From Melampsora larici-populina 98AG31 (Eukaryota > Basidiomycota > Pucciniomycetes > Pucciniales > Melampsoraceae): 64,000 bases of DNA. Below are positions 46,001 through 56,537 of this stretch, piece after piece (the stretch's first letter is position 1; every line of letters begins with the position of its first letter). The notes below the pieces were generated by a model, which was given only the letters and a program-made list of their open reading frames with translations, was not told the DNA's origin and ran no database searches. A program made the translations under genes and the position numbers. The stretch is taken from positions 3,718,019 through 3,782,018 of the forward strand of contig NW_006768766.1 in NCBI RefSeq assembly GCF_000204055.1. Reading direction: 5' to 3'.

Positions 46001-48303
46001 CGGTTTGTTGAGCCATCCGGAGTTGGTGGGTTTACTAGACCATTGGCTTTGAGGGCTATGAATCAGGGCCGCTCGAGTATTGCCAGGGGTGAATAAACTT
46101 TGAGTAGTTGGGCCAGGTGTGCGAGTATTATTGTCGAATGCCTGAGATTGTATCGCGCGAGTATTGCGAAGACGAGATGGGTCGTCATTCAAAGGAATTT
46201 CGGCGGTGATATTTTGGTCGGGTAATGAAAATTGCAGTCGCTCTGATTGCACGTCATTTGTCTCAGCTAGTGGTTCCTCGTCTGCCTCGGGTGTGGAAAC
46301 ATGCTCGGCCAATGCGGTGGTGGTTTTCGAAGATCTCGAGACAGCTGGTTTTGACGTCTTAAGGGCCTGGGACGTTGGGATAGCTTGTGGGCGCTCCGGA
46401 GAAGTGATCTTTTGATTTCGGCACTCTGGTGCGTCCGGAATGGTATGCACAGCTTTGGCGTCGGATGTCGGCGCGTGACTGTCTTCGTGAAGGTCTTTGT
46501 GTTCAATCGGAAGGGAATGAGAGTTATCCCGTTCACGTTGTCTCTGAGGATGCGATTCGCACGAAGATAGTGCTGGGGCTCGGGAACTTTCCGGTAGGTC
46601 TGACCGATACTTAGCAACATTATCACGATTCGGAGAAGAATGCACTGCGTTTGTTTCATGAACCACTTCTTGATCAACAGAGGCTTCAACGGCCGTGTCA
46701 TGGATATCCTCGGATGGGGTGACGCGATCGCGATGATGAGCTAAATCTTCCTGAGCGAGAATGGTGTCATCTTGAGACTTGGGAAGAGTGTCATGAAGCG
46801 ACGCAACAGCTGCCTGAAGAGGTGCCGTGTCCTCACGAACAGAATCCTCAAAAGCAGCGTCGGGTTCAACGTGGAGGTCAGGTACTGATTTGAGTGATTT
46901 AGAAAGCTTTGCGGCAGGTTGAAGGGCAATCGAGTCGGATGTGACCTGCGGTGATCGATCAGAAGAGCCTCGCGAAGTGGGTTGAGAAGGGTTTGTGGGT
47001 TTGGGCAGGGATATCTTTGCTTTTTGAGCCGTGGTATGGATATTCGGGTTTGGTTGTTCTTCTTTCCGGGTCTTTTTGGCTGATCCACGCGGAATATGAC
47101 GTTCCGTTGCAGCTGGGTCTTCCTCTTCTTCGCCTTCTTGGATAGCAGACAATTCGTGGCCTTCTAAGGCTTCTTCCTCCAGTTCAGTATCTTCACCGGA
47201 GTGATCGTGGGTCTCTTCATCACAGTCTCCATCTACTGTAGGATGTTGAAGCGAAGTAGTTGTATAAACAACGACCTTCCGTGCAGAGGGCTCGTCATCT
47301 TTGGCGACGCGATCAACTGAGGTGCTTCCCGGCACGGATTGCGAGGTGACAAAAGGCTGAGTCAAAGTGACTGAAGACGGTGGGTTTGCCAAAGTGGATT
47401 TCTTGAAAGGTGAAGAATAAGATTTGGACAGCGCAGCTACCTCTTCTTGATTCAGGATGCCGTGATGGGATGCACCGGATGCAGTATAGGTTTGCGACAT
47501 TTGGGTGGAAGAGGATAGTCCCAATCCTTTCAGCAAGGTCGGTGCAATGATTGGCTGGAAGACACGGCTAGTCTGATCGCGTGATGTTGACCCTGAATTG
47601 GAAGCGGATGGTTCTTGTCTGGAATTGTGGAGATGTGAAACGTTTTGGACTTCTCCCAACACTGACGGTGTGACTTCTTTATTGTGTGAAGTTGCAAAAC
47701 GATCCGAGGCTGCCGAATGTAGGTCGTAGTGAGCTTTACTAGGTACTAACGAACCAGCAGGATTCTCTTTCTCGTCATGTCGCTTGGATGAACCGAAAGC
47801 TGGAATGAAATTGATCCCAGTTTGTGATTTCTCAATCTTGCTGGGTGGAAGACTCTTCATAGAAACCGTGGCTCGATCGCTCGTGCCTGACTGTTCGAAG
47901 CGAAGAGGCTCAGGTTGGGTGATTTTCTTCTTGGAGGAAGCTTGAATGCGTTTGCGTGATGGCGTTTTAATTATGTCTGCCATCGCGGCCCTAGAAAAAA
48001 AAGAAATCATGTCAACCACACCGAACATGATCATGAAACTGAACAATAGAGTTCTAACCTAGTTCCGCGCTTCTTCTGTTTGATATTGGCAAAGGTGTCT
48101 TGAACACCAAGGAGGTGATCTTCCAACCATTTGTGTTGATCATCGTAAAATGTGTCAACTTGATTCTTGATTTCGCTGGCATAGTATGAGAATCTCAATC
48201 GAATGTCTTCTGGTAGAGGATTAGGCTTGTTACTCGTAGATACTGTTTTGAAAGAAACCGTTGAATCGAGAGCGGAAAGAGGTCGATTGGAGATAGGATC
48301 CAT
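43006..48303 (-). CDS. INCENP: Inner centromere protein (INCENP/Sli15/Pic1), 1640 aa, 6 exons
   Basis: Exons (descending): 48303-48059, 47990-44552, 44461-44273, 44195-43980, 43908-43230, 43160-43006; phases agree (1641 codons). INCENP is the scaffold of the chromosomal passenger complex: its N-terminus binds Survivin/Borealin and its C-terminal IN-box binds and activates Aurora kinase. Residues about 30-80 (LRFSYYASEIKNQVDTFYDD then WLEDHLLGVQDTF, and basic KKRGTRAAMADIIKTPSRKR) fit the targeting helix. A very long Ser/Thr/Pro-rich disordered middle follows. A charged single-helix-like segment (EREQRRLALLEKKQAEEREK...) comes next. The IN-box is in the last 150 residues: ELPDIDSEYSDDDEEE, LPDWAQTMVIKDALANQRKM, NPNDIFGTTIPAPPMEGI. 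The end (ALEEAEYAKRMGYHQKQ) is typical of fungal members. Length is at the upper end for fungi because of the disordered middle. Confidence 0.9.
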
Positions 48304-48370
48304 ATTTGAAGATGATCAAACAGTTGAATAGTGGTACCTTGATGGATTCTCTGTGGCGACTGGTAAGTCG

Positions 48371-48400
48371 ATGATGATGATGATGATGATGATGATGATA
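48371..48400. repeat. GAT microsatellite in the INCENP leader
   Basis: About ten uninterrupted ATG/GAT trinucleotides, 68-97 bases upstream of the INCENP start codon, probably in its 5' leader or promoter. On the minus strand the run reads CATCAT..., which contains no ATG in the gene's direction. Confidence 0.85.
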
Positions 48401-48403
48401 AGA

Positions 48404-51400
48404 TGAGATTAAGAAAAAGGAAAAAAGAAAGAGTTGAAAGAGAATTCAAAGGGAAGAGTAGGTAGGATTTGAGATTTGATGAGTTGTTGTTGACCGAATG
48501 AACTGTGAAGCCGAGTTGAGAGGAATCGAGGAATCGAGTGTGAACTTTGAAGAAGAAAGTCTGAGTCGATTCATACACTTTAGTAGCATACTTAAGCTCA
48601 TGTATAGTCTTCTATCGCGTCATACTAAGCTACACACTTCATCTTGCCCCGCGTTCAACTCCCATTCATCATTTTCATCAGACATCCTGTCAAACCGTGA
48701 CTGCGACAAAAATATGAGTTACAACTTTAAAAGTAAACAAAAGACTACCAGATGGATTTCCAGTCTACATATTCAGCCAGTTTTTGAGCCACCAATCTGA
48801 AGAGATACTGCGTACCCAGCACTGTTGTCAAATAGATCTTGACATTTGACATCACCTCTGAACACTAATGCTAAAGGCAAACATATAAAAGATGATCAAG
48901 GATATGTTTGAATTCTGGATTGGTAGATATCATTGGTACTCCAAAAGGTGAAGAAGACTGAAATTGTTGCATCTGTCTCAGAATGGATGGAAAAGGGATT
49001 TTGCATCAGAGCCAAGTAATGAGTATCCTGAAGGGAGTTGAAAGACCACTTCTCATTGTTCTCTACCTTCTTCACCATTTTATCCAACTGAACCCATAAG
49101 CCAAACTAAAAGGGAATCATAGCAATAGATTTCCTCCATTCATTGCTTGAAGTCACTTTAGCTTCCTGGATCAAACACTACAGACACTGTGCATCTTAAG
49201 TCTAGTAAACTCTGGTTATACTTATAGGGAGTAAATGAATGTGTGAGGGCTTTTGGTGAATAAAAAATGCCAACATTGTCCCATTGTCTAATTTCCAAGA
49301 CCTAGGTGTCCACTTTTGGTTGGCACTTACATAGGTTTGCTTTTCTTTGGTTCAGGTCTCCTTACTATTTAATATTAGTCGAGTCTTATTGCTTAAGTGT
49401 CTTTATACTGAGCCATGAGGGTGATCATCATGGTTTTAGACAAGCTACATATATTTACATGTATGTGTAGTGGCTAGTGACTAAACTGTGAAATGTCAGA
49501 CTGGACAAAACAAAATAAAAATAAAACTAAAAATAAAAATGCATAATGAAATTGATGATCACCAACACTTCCATACCAGTTTTTTAGGTCAAATCATGTC
49601 CTTTCTGGTCAATAATTGATACTGTATCACTTCTTTGGCTTCAAATCTATTAAGTTCGCCATCAAGATCTACAATAAATGAGTGAATGTGACTGAAAGAA
49701 GCAGAAGAGTCAGTGTTTTCATTTGCAAGCATCAAGCAGTCCTCTATACAGATTGACCATTGACAAAGCCAAGGCCTACCAAAGTATGATTCTAGCCTTG
49801 GATTTTGATTCACGCTTGGGCTCTCTAACCGGGCAAGTCTTCCTTGTCTTGCTTTGATATCTTTGTCTAACATTGACTGGGGACATCATCCTTTAAGAGG
49901 TAAAGGAAATATTGGAAATTATTCAAAATGTGTGTCCTCTGAAAATGATTCAACAGTTTTTTGCTAAATTAATGCAAAAATCATTGAGCTTTGGTCAGGG
50001 AACCTCACATACTCCTTCATAGTTGTTACACACCCCTATCAATCATTGATCTGATTGCTCATAGGGAAGATATGAGAGCACACATCAGTCTTGATCCAAA
50101 TGTCCTGCTATACAAGGCGTGTTGAACTGCGGCTCTGAACTCTGCAACCAATGGCGACTCCAATCAATCATTTTTTTTCCCTTTTTCCTTATATTTTTTT
50201 ATCAAATATTGACTTATTGCAGCAATTTCTGTCCTCACCAATGGAGAAGGTTGCAAAGCACTAGTAATTGTATTGTTTGATTTTTGTTTATCAAAAATTC
50301 CATTCTATGATATAAATCTACTGTGTTGTAAAAATCATGATGATTTGCAAGCATTCAAATTCACTTGGCAATATCAATTGCTGATAGCTTTTGATGTGAG
50401 GATTCCAAATATGTAGTTGGATCTTAACTTGGATCACTTCTGTGTCTCTGATAAGCTTTTTGGCCAGAATATCTGATTTCATGTTTTTAGACACTAGCCA
50501 CTATACTACATATATTCACATGTGTGTTTGTTAATCTGTGGTCCTGTACTAGGACTATGAATTGGCCCTGGAGCTTCAGGGCGGGTGTAGAACTTATAAA
50601 CCAACAAGGTTTATACAGAGCGTGGAGGAGATAATCCACCAATGAATGACTAGTAGAAGATGTCTAAGGACTTCCCTCCTTAAGGCACCAGAGAAAAGCA
50701 ACTTTAAAGGACCAAAAAGCACACGGATTTTAACTCAAAAAGCACGATTGTATTTCTCTCAACACTGCTATAGTGTTATTTCAATATGATAACTAAGAAA
50801 ATAAAGCAATATCTTTTTGATACTATCCCCAATAAGTCTTTTTGACTAAAACACCAATGCAAATTTCTCTTCATAGCTATAATAAAGGGTGTATTTAAGT
50901 GACTAGGTATTGCTAAAATAAGTTTATGATGATAAACAAAATGATAACTGTGTAGATGATAAAGAAAAAAAGGGAACAACAATCCCAAAATCATCCTAGA
51001 GTATACATATAAATGTATTACAGCTCTTGCAATGGTCAACAGCCTCAAAAACCAACCAATTCCAACCAAAAACCCCTAAAAACCATATGATGACACAATG
51101 TAATGATCTTGTTACTAATATATGATGTGATTTTCACAGCCAAAAGTGATTGTTGACATAGTTGAATGATGTACAGCACTTCTTATGATGAATACAAGTG
51201 ATTTTTTCCTTGTAAACTCGCTGAAAACCTATTTTTGAAGTTACAGGTTTTTCCAAATGATGTCCAATTTTTGATTACTAAAGTGCATCTTGTATAGCTC
51301 GTGATACTGATCAATAATCAGTGTTGTATCAGGTACTTCTCTAATGAGTAATGGATCAGTTATTGAGTTGTGAAGTTAAGGTTCTTGTATGTAAATGTTG

Positions 51401-51462
51401 TTACATGTATGCATGTAAGTGTAAAATTCAAAATCTGCACTGGTTTCTTATTTCTCTAATGG
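48404..51462. other. 3 kb without supported genes, old repeats
   Basis: AT-rich with only short, motif-free open frames. Two related tips pointing away from each other (tagtggctagtg at 49468-49479 and cactagccacta at 50492-50503), each next to a similar 'acatatatt.acatgt.tgt' phrase, suggest ends of decayed elements. Nothing else could be assigned. Confidence 0.4.
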
Positions 51463-52508
51463 ATCACACTATTTGGCGACCGGTTTGGAATTTGATGCCC
51501 GGTTTTCAAAATTTCAAAAACTTTTGTCGCCCGGTCTGAATTCAAATCAAACCGGGCAAACCGCTTTTTTCAACTTTCACATCCCAATTTTGGTTGGCTC
51601 TGGATAGATCAGATGTTACTCTCACATAACTTGTCTCAAGTTCATTTCGGGTTTGACCTGTTTTTGTTGGATTCCTAGAACAAACGGCAAGAACGAACAT
51701 CTCAATGGTATCTTAGAAAACGTGTTGTTCAAAGCTAACACCTCAAAAGACCCATCTCGTTGGCCCGGATTTCTATCAGAGGCTCTATTTTCTTGTCGAA
51801 TCAACAAGAGCACGGTGACCAGATGGTCACCATTTGAACAACTATACAGTGTAAGTCCCCAATTGCTGGACAATCCAGCCAAATTGAGACCTATCTCACT
51901 TCCTGAATTGAGTTCTGATGAATCCAAGCGTTTGGAGAAGCTCCGAGCAAGCAGACAGTCGGCTGCGGATGCCTCAGTTCAGCGTGCAAATCCAAATAAG
52001 CGGAACTTCGACGCACAGTTTGAAACGGACAATAAAGGGATTATCAGTAGTAATACCAATGAAGGAGATGGTAACAAACACCTAGAGAAGGAATGTTGGT
52101 CAGCTCAGAGGCAAGAAAGTAAGAGAGGAGCAACACGAGTGAACAGGATAATGGAGCTTACCATCTTTGGACTACATAGTCATGTGCACGGTTGTGGTTC
52201 TTGAAACGTTTGCCCTATTCAATGTGTCGAGTTCGAGAGTGAGGCGGTGAGGTTGTCCAAATTGGGTGAGTGGTGTCATGCCATCAACAGGTGCCAGCGC
52301 CAGGCCCAGCATTGAGCGATATTGTTGAAGGTTGAAGGAATCGTGCAAGCATAGCCCGGTTTCATGAAATTGATGTCTGGCTAGGTGTTGGGTGAGCCCA
52401 AAATTCAATTCTTGTGCCCGGTTTGTCAAATTGCTGCGGCTGCGGCCAAATTTGGCCCATGAAACCGGGCATGGAGGATTCCAAACCGGTTGCCAAATAG
52501 TGTGATCC
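51463..52508. mobile_element. 1.05-kb inverted-repeat element carrying a Gypsy integrase fragment
   Basis: Ends at 51463 (ggatcacactatttggcgac then cggtttggaat) and 52508 (its complement) are 31-bp inverted repeats with a single mismatch. Secondary 'cccggtttg' phrases lie inside each end. The interior is not a transposase but a piece of a retrotransposon integrase (separate entry), so this is a nonautonomous element that has either captured that fragment or been invaded by it. Target duplication is not clear. Confidence 0.7.
51653..52060 (+). pseudogene. Ty3/Gypsy integrase C-terminal fragment
   Basis: One open frame reads RTNGKNEHLNGILENVLFKA, then WPGFLSEALFSCRINKSTVT, RWSPFEQLYSVSPQL and LEKLRASRQSAADASVQRAN, NKRNFDAQF. 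This matches the end of the integrase core and the following linker of fungal Gypsy polyproteins. There is no reverse transcriptase, RNase H or LTR nearby. The fragment keeps its frame over about 130 codons. Confidence 0.8.
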
Positions 52509-53307
52509 TTCAGTAATACCTTCCTTTACACACCTCTGTTACTAATGACTTAAATTTTGTAAATTATGTAATCGCCTCTTCTGTGTTGAATGAGCCATCT
52601 ACCATACAATTCTGACATCATTTGACATATGTAATAAGCTGAAAACCTCCATTTTTGACGAAATTCACACCTTTTCACCCCTTTGCACAGCTTTTGCTCC
52701 CATTCTCTTGCTCCTGGAATATTACATCATCAGAATAGGTTTAGTGCTTGATGTGATTTGGGCAGAAACTCCTGATGAAGTTTTTAGCCTGAATCAGGGC
52801 AAGAGGCCCTAATTGCAAATGTAACTGAAACTATGCTGAATAGAAAGGTACATGTACAGACTCAAAGGCATCAAAAAGGTCTGCTATGGGGTGGCCTAAA
52901 AAGTAATACAATGAGAGGGAAAGGTGGGCGGGTCCAAAAATTGTATGTGAGATCAAAGACTAAGATTGGGATAGAAGATCTCAAAAAGATAGGAGACTAC
53001 TTTTTAGGAGGAACTTATTAAACATATTTGAGAAAATATGAAGTGGGAAGAACAGAGATTAAGAGAGCTCCACTTTATATGGGAACTCACAAAGTTAAAG
53101 AGCATCCTCAAAAAGGTAATGAGGAAAACTGAGCTTTGGAGTTAGTCAAGAGCACAGCAGTGCTAATCATTTGCAACACAAATGCTTCCAGATCGTTTGT
53201 CAGAGCTGTGACACATGACTCACACCTATTCTCTTCTCTAGAAGTGCACTGCTAGTCTAAATCTATAAACTTAAAAATCCCGGAAAATCCTCTTGGCAAC
53301 CTATATT
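52509..53307. other. Spacer between two transposons
   Basis: 800 bases with no gene. Short ORFs (for example 62 codons at 52833) lack motifs. It ends at the ATT duplication flanking the Harbinger-like element. Confidence 0.35.
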
Positions 53308-53390
53308 AGGGGGTTTCAAGTCGAAACTTTTACAGTATTTTACAGTTCGGCAAGTTGTCCGAAACTGTAAAATATTACGTAAAATTTAAA

Positions 53391-53483
53391 AATTCGGGAC
53401 ACCTTAAAAGGTGTCCCGAATTCGTAAATCTGTATAATTGCGTAAAAGTACAGCAATCCGGACAAGTTGCTGTACTTTTACGC
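53391..53483. repeat. Two perfect hairpins in the subterminal region
   Basis: Hairpin 1: aattcgggacacctt at 53391-53405 and its complement at 53408-53422, with a 2-nt loop. Hairpin 2: gcgtaaaagtacagcaa at 53440-53456 and its complement at 53467-53483, with a 10-nt loop. A diverged version of hairpin 1 occurs in the outer element near 28850, so it belongs to the family's ends and may be a transposase-binding or folding signal. Confidence 0.8.
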
Positions 53484-54127
53484 TCCTTTTTACTGTTGAC
53501 CGATTTAAAAAGATAGTCAAGATCACCTCGATCCTCTTGATCACATCTTTTGGTTCTTTAGTTTATTAGATCTTCAGCACATCAAACTATCCCTCTGTTT
53601 ATTTTGTTCCCTTTCAAATCTTTACTTAGTCTTACTTTCCTCGTCCTTGCTTTCAATCTTCACAATCGCAACCACCAATCTCTTCCCGATTCCTCTTTCA
53701 AGTTCTTTTTTCTCTTCTCGATTATTCTTTCAACTCAAATCATCCAGCTCAAAAATTCAAATACTGGGCAAACCACTTCTTTTAAATTTCACTTTGTAGA
53801 CTCTCAATCCACCCAACAGCAGCGCAAGTTTGATCATTCACCTCTATCCTATCGCAAAAGTGAATCGATCAAGTGTTCACTTCAAAGCTGAACCAATCAG
53901 GCATCTGTGAGTGTATTTTTGATGATCATCGACTGCATCCACTCTTGGTTTGTTAGTTTCAAAGGTCAAGGATCTCAATTCGGTTAGAAATGAGAACCTT
54001 GTTAAACTTGAGGATCCCACTTCGGTTAGAAAAGGGAACCTCATCAACTTTGAAATGAGAACCTATTATTACTAACCAATCACATGTTCAACACTTGTCT
54101 CCAGTTCATCTTGTGCTTGGCTGCAGG

Positions 54128-54177
54128 AAAACCGGCATCAAGGATTTCAAACCGGTTGCCAAATAGCACAATCCATT
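54128..54177. repeat. Solo end of the 51463-type element
   Basis: The phrase aaaccggcatcaagga..., then tttcaaaccggttgccaaat and agcacaatcc, matches the right end of the element at 51463-52508 with a few substitutions. No left end is nearby. It sits inside the Harbinger-like element, between its left end and the Myb-like gene, as a relic of an earlier insertion or a shared fragment. Confidence 0.65.
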
Positions 54178-54523
54178 CAAATATCCACTGTTACCTCACT
54201 TTCAATCTCCATAATCCAATCAAACTCGTCTCAATTTTCCTTTCAACTCCGATCATCAGTTCTTTACCTCAAATTCACCCATTGTTCCTTTCAAGCTTCA
54301 ACTAAGGTGAGTCAAGAAGATTTCAATCAATTGAAGGATACAATTGATTTACTGACCATATTTGATGCTTTGGTTTCACTCATCAGCCATCCAGGATTGA
54401 TTTAGGGTGTGAGATCGGTAGATAAAGGTCAAAACCCAGCAAACAATTAGAAGGTTTGCTTTTTCTTTTCATTTGTGGATGTGACTGGTGATGAGATTTC
54501 TGACACTGTTGATTGTTGTTAGA

Positions 54524-56167
54524 ATGGTCCGCAGGACAAAGAAACAGGTTCAGGAAGATATTGCACTGTTAAAACTGGCTCCTAATGCGACTCCAACACC
54601 AGCTGAGATTCGAAGGTCAAAAGAAATGCGCAGTCTGATCGAATCAGGATCAAAAGTTCCAGCACCGTCACAAGCTCCAGTTCCAGTACCCGCTAAGAAA
54701 CCTGCATCAAAACAACAAGCGATGATACTTCCTAGTCTTCCTCAACCCTCCAATTTTAAAAAACCATCAAAATTAGCTGAACCGGTCAAAAACGAGATGA
54801 ACGTTGATAAAGAGAAAGCTCATAACAGTCCTCGCTTCACCAACAAGGATCGCGAACGTTTGATTGAGGAGATCAGTAAGACCAAAGTCAACAACGCTCT
54901 TTTTGGATCTGGAAGCAAGCCATCTCTTGGACTCAGTCGAAATGGAGCATGGACTACCGTGGCCAGTATGATCAACGTTTTTCATAATGATAACAATTGC
55001 AAGTCAACCAAAAACTCCACCGATCGAATGGAATTGACAGGTGATGAGTTGTTGAAGCGGTGGAGACAATACAAGGAGAATTACATCAAGGCAAGGAATC
55101 TGTCAAAGTCAACCGGAGAAGGTCTTGACGATAGTGATTCTGCCAAAGAAATCACCAGTATTCGAGCCAAGCAGGAATCTATCTGTCCTTGCTTTGAACT
55201 TATGGACAACCTCTACGGACACAAAGCAAATATCGCCCCACATTCTCTTATAGATAGCATGGATCATCACGAAACAGGATTATTTGAAGACGATTTAGAT
55301 TCAACCGACTCCAATACACACTCCAGCAATCATAGTGAAGATCCTCAGGACAATGTAATTGATCCTCTTCTTGCCGCACTTGCAAATGATGACCCAGCCG
55401 ACTACTATATCTTCCCTGCTCAATCTGACGACAACCAAATTGAGGTCAACCACAATTCAGATGAAGACATGGCAACTACGAGTGATCTTGCTTGGTTGGA
55501 CAATCAAGATGACAAATTCGGTCTGAATGAAGATAAAAAGAACACTGAACGCTTGCCTTCATTTCCTTTGCTACCATCTCCACTCCATTCGCCTAAGTTG
55601 GTTGCACCAATTGAACCCGCTGAGACGTCTTCGAATAACCAACAAAAACGTAAAAAATCAGTTTCCGATCGACCTGCCAAACCATTGTCATCAGTTGATA
55701 CTAATCAAAAGCGTCACAGAGGACCAGCAAACTCACTGATGGACGACCGTGATGAGAAGAAGTATGCTTTTTTAGATTCAAAATTCCAAGTCAAGAATGA
55801 GGTTGACATGAAGAAACTGGAGGCCGAGAATGTTCGAGCAGGAGAAGCTTTGACCTGGGACAAATTCAAATTTGAGCGTGAAGACCAGAACTTGGCACGT
55901 CGTGAGGAGAAAAGCACTGCAATTGAAGAAAAACAAAGTCAAATTGAAGAGAGACAAGTCGACTTAGAAGCCCAGAAGAACAAACATTCACTTGCCTGGT
56001 CTCGAGAGAAGTTTACCCTAGAGACGGATCAATCACATGCATTAGAAGAGTCACGAGCTCGTTCAGAAGTGTTGAAGGCTCGTATGGAAGTGATGGAGAG
56101 GTGTCAAAAGGATGGTATGTCTCTGGATCAAATATCGGACTATCTGAAGATGATGTTTAATGAATGA
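54524..56167 (+). CDS. Harbinger accessory Myb/SANT-like DNA-binding protein, 547 aa
   Basis: Open frame without internal stops from ATG 54524 (MVRRTKKQVQEDIALLKL) to TGA 56167. A pyrimidine-rich tract ending TTGTTGTTAG just before the ATG suggests a 5'UTR intron. Residues about 115-200 look like a Myb/trihelix domain: FTNKDRERLIEEISKTKVNN, RNGAWTTVASMINVFHNDN, LTGDELLKRWRQYKENYIK. The C-terminal 130 residues are a strongly charged coiled coil (REEKSTAIEEKQSQIEERQV). In PIF/Harbinger elements such a protein binds the ends and brings the transposase into the nucleus. The region before the domain is Pro/Ala/Lys-rich. It is convergent with the transposase gene and intact, unlike its partner. Confidence 0.8.
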   Translation: MVRRTKKQVQEDIALLKLAPNATPTPAEIRRSKEMRSLIESGSKVPAPSQAPVPVPAKKPASKQQAMILPSLPQPSNFKKPSKLAEPVKNEMNVDKEKAHNSPRFTNKDRERLIEEISKTKVNNALFGSGSKPSLGLSRNGAWTTVASMINVFHNDNNCKSTKNSTDRMELTGDELLKRWRQYKENYIKARNLSKSTGEGLDDSDSAKEITSIRAKQESICPCFELMDNLYGHKANIAPHSLIDSMDHHETGLFEDDLDSTDSNTHSSNHSEDPQDNVIDPLLAALANDDPADYYIFPAQSDDNQIEVNHNSDEDMATTSDLAWLDNQDDKFGLNEDKKNTERLPSFPLLPSPLHSPKLVAPIEPAETSSNNQQKRKKSVSDRPAKPLSSVDTNQKRHRGPANSLMDDRDEKKYAFLDSKFQVKNEVDMKKLEAENVRAGEALTWDKFKFEREDQNLARREEKSTAIEEKQSQIEERQVDLEAQKNKHSLAWSREKFTLETDQSHALEESRARSEVLKARMEVMERCQKDGMSLDQISDYLKMMFNE

Positions 56168-56537
56168 GTGTTTTTCATTAACCTGTGCTCATTGTAATCA
56201 ATGAAAATGTGAAGTGTTTATTATTGAAATTGTCAAGAAAAATGTGAACTGTATGTTTTGTAATCAATTATTATCAAAATTGTCAAGTATCTATCAAAAA
56301 ATGTGAACTGTTTGTTTTGTAATCAATGAAAGTGTGATGAATCAAATCATTTGCACATTCAAGTTTGCTCCCTAGCACAAAAATAGGATCATTTGATTCT
56401 TTGCACAAAAGTTTAAGTAAAGTAAGAAAACAAAGAATAAAAGTTTCAAGTAAAGTAAGAAAACAAAGAATATTTCTTTCATAGCATTTGATCTTTTACA
56501 CCAAAATTGCAAATGGAGTAAAAAAGAGATATTTTTT
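56168..56537. repeat. Short direct repeats between the two Harbinger genes
   Basis: Two duplications are seen in the convergent 3' region. 'aatgtgaactgtatgttttg' followed by taatcaat recurs with one change about 60 bases later (56238 and 56299). 'aagtaaagtaagaaaacaaa' plus gaata occurs at about 56414 and 56450. Noncoding. Confidence 0.7.

Noticed and set aside
44596..47145. Plus-strand ORFs of 60-100 codons within the INCENP locus
   Set aside because: They are low-complexity shadows of a continuous 3.4-kb minus-strand exon with a recognised IN-box downstream.
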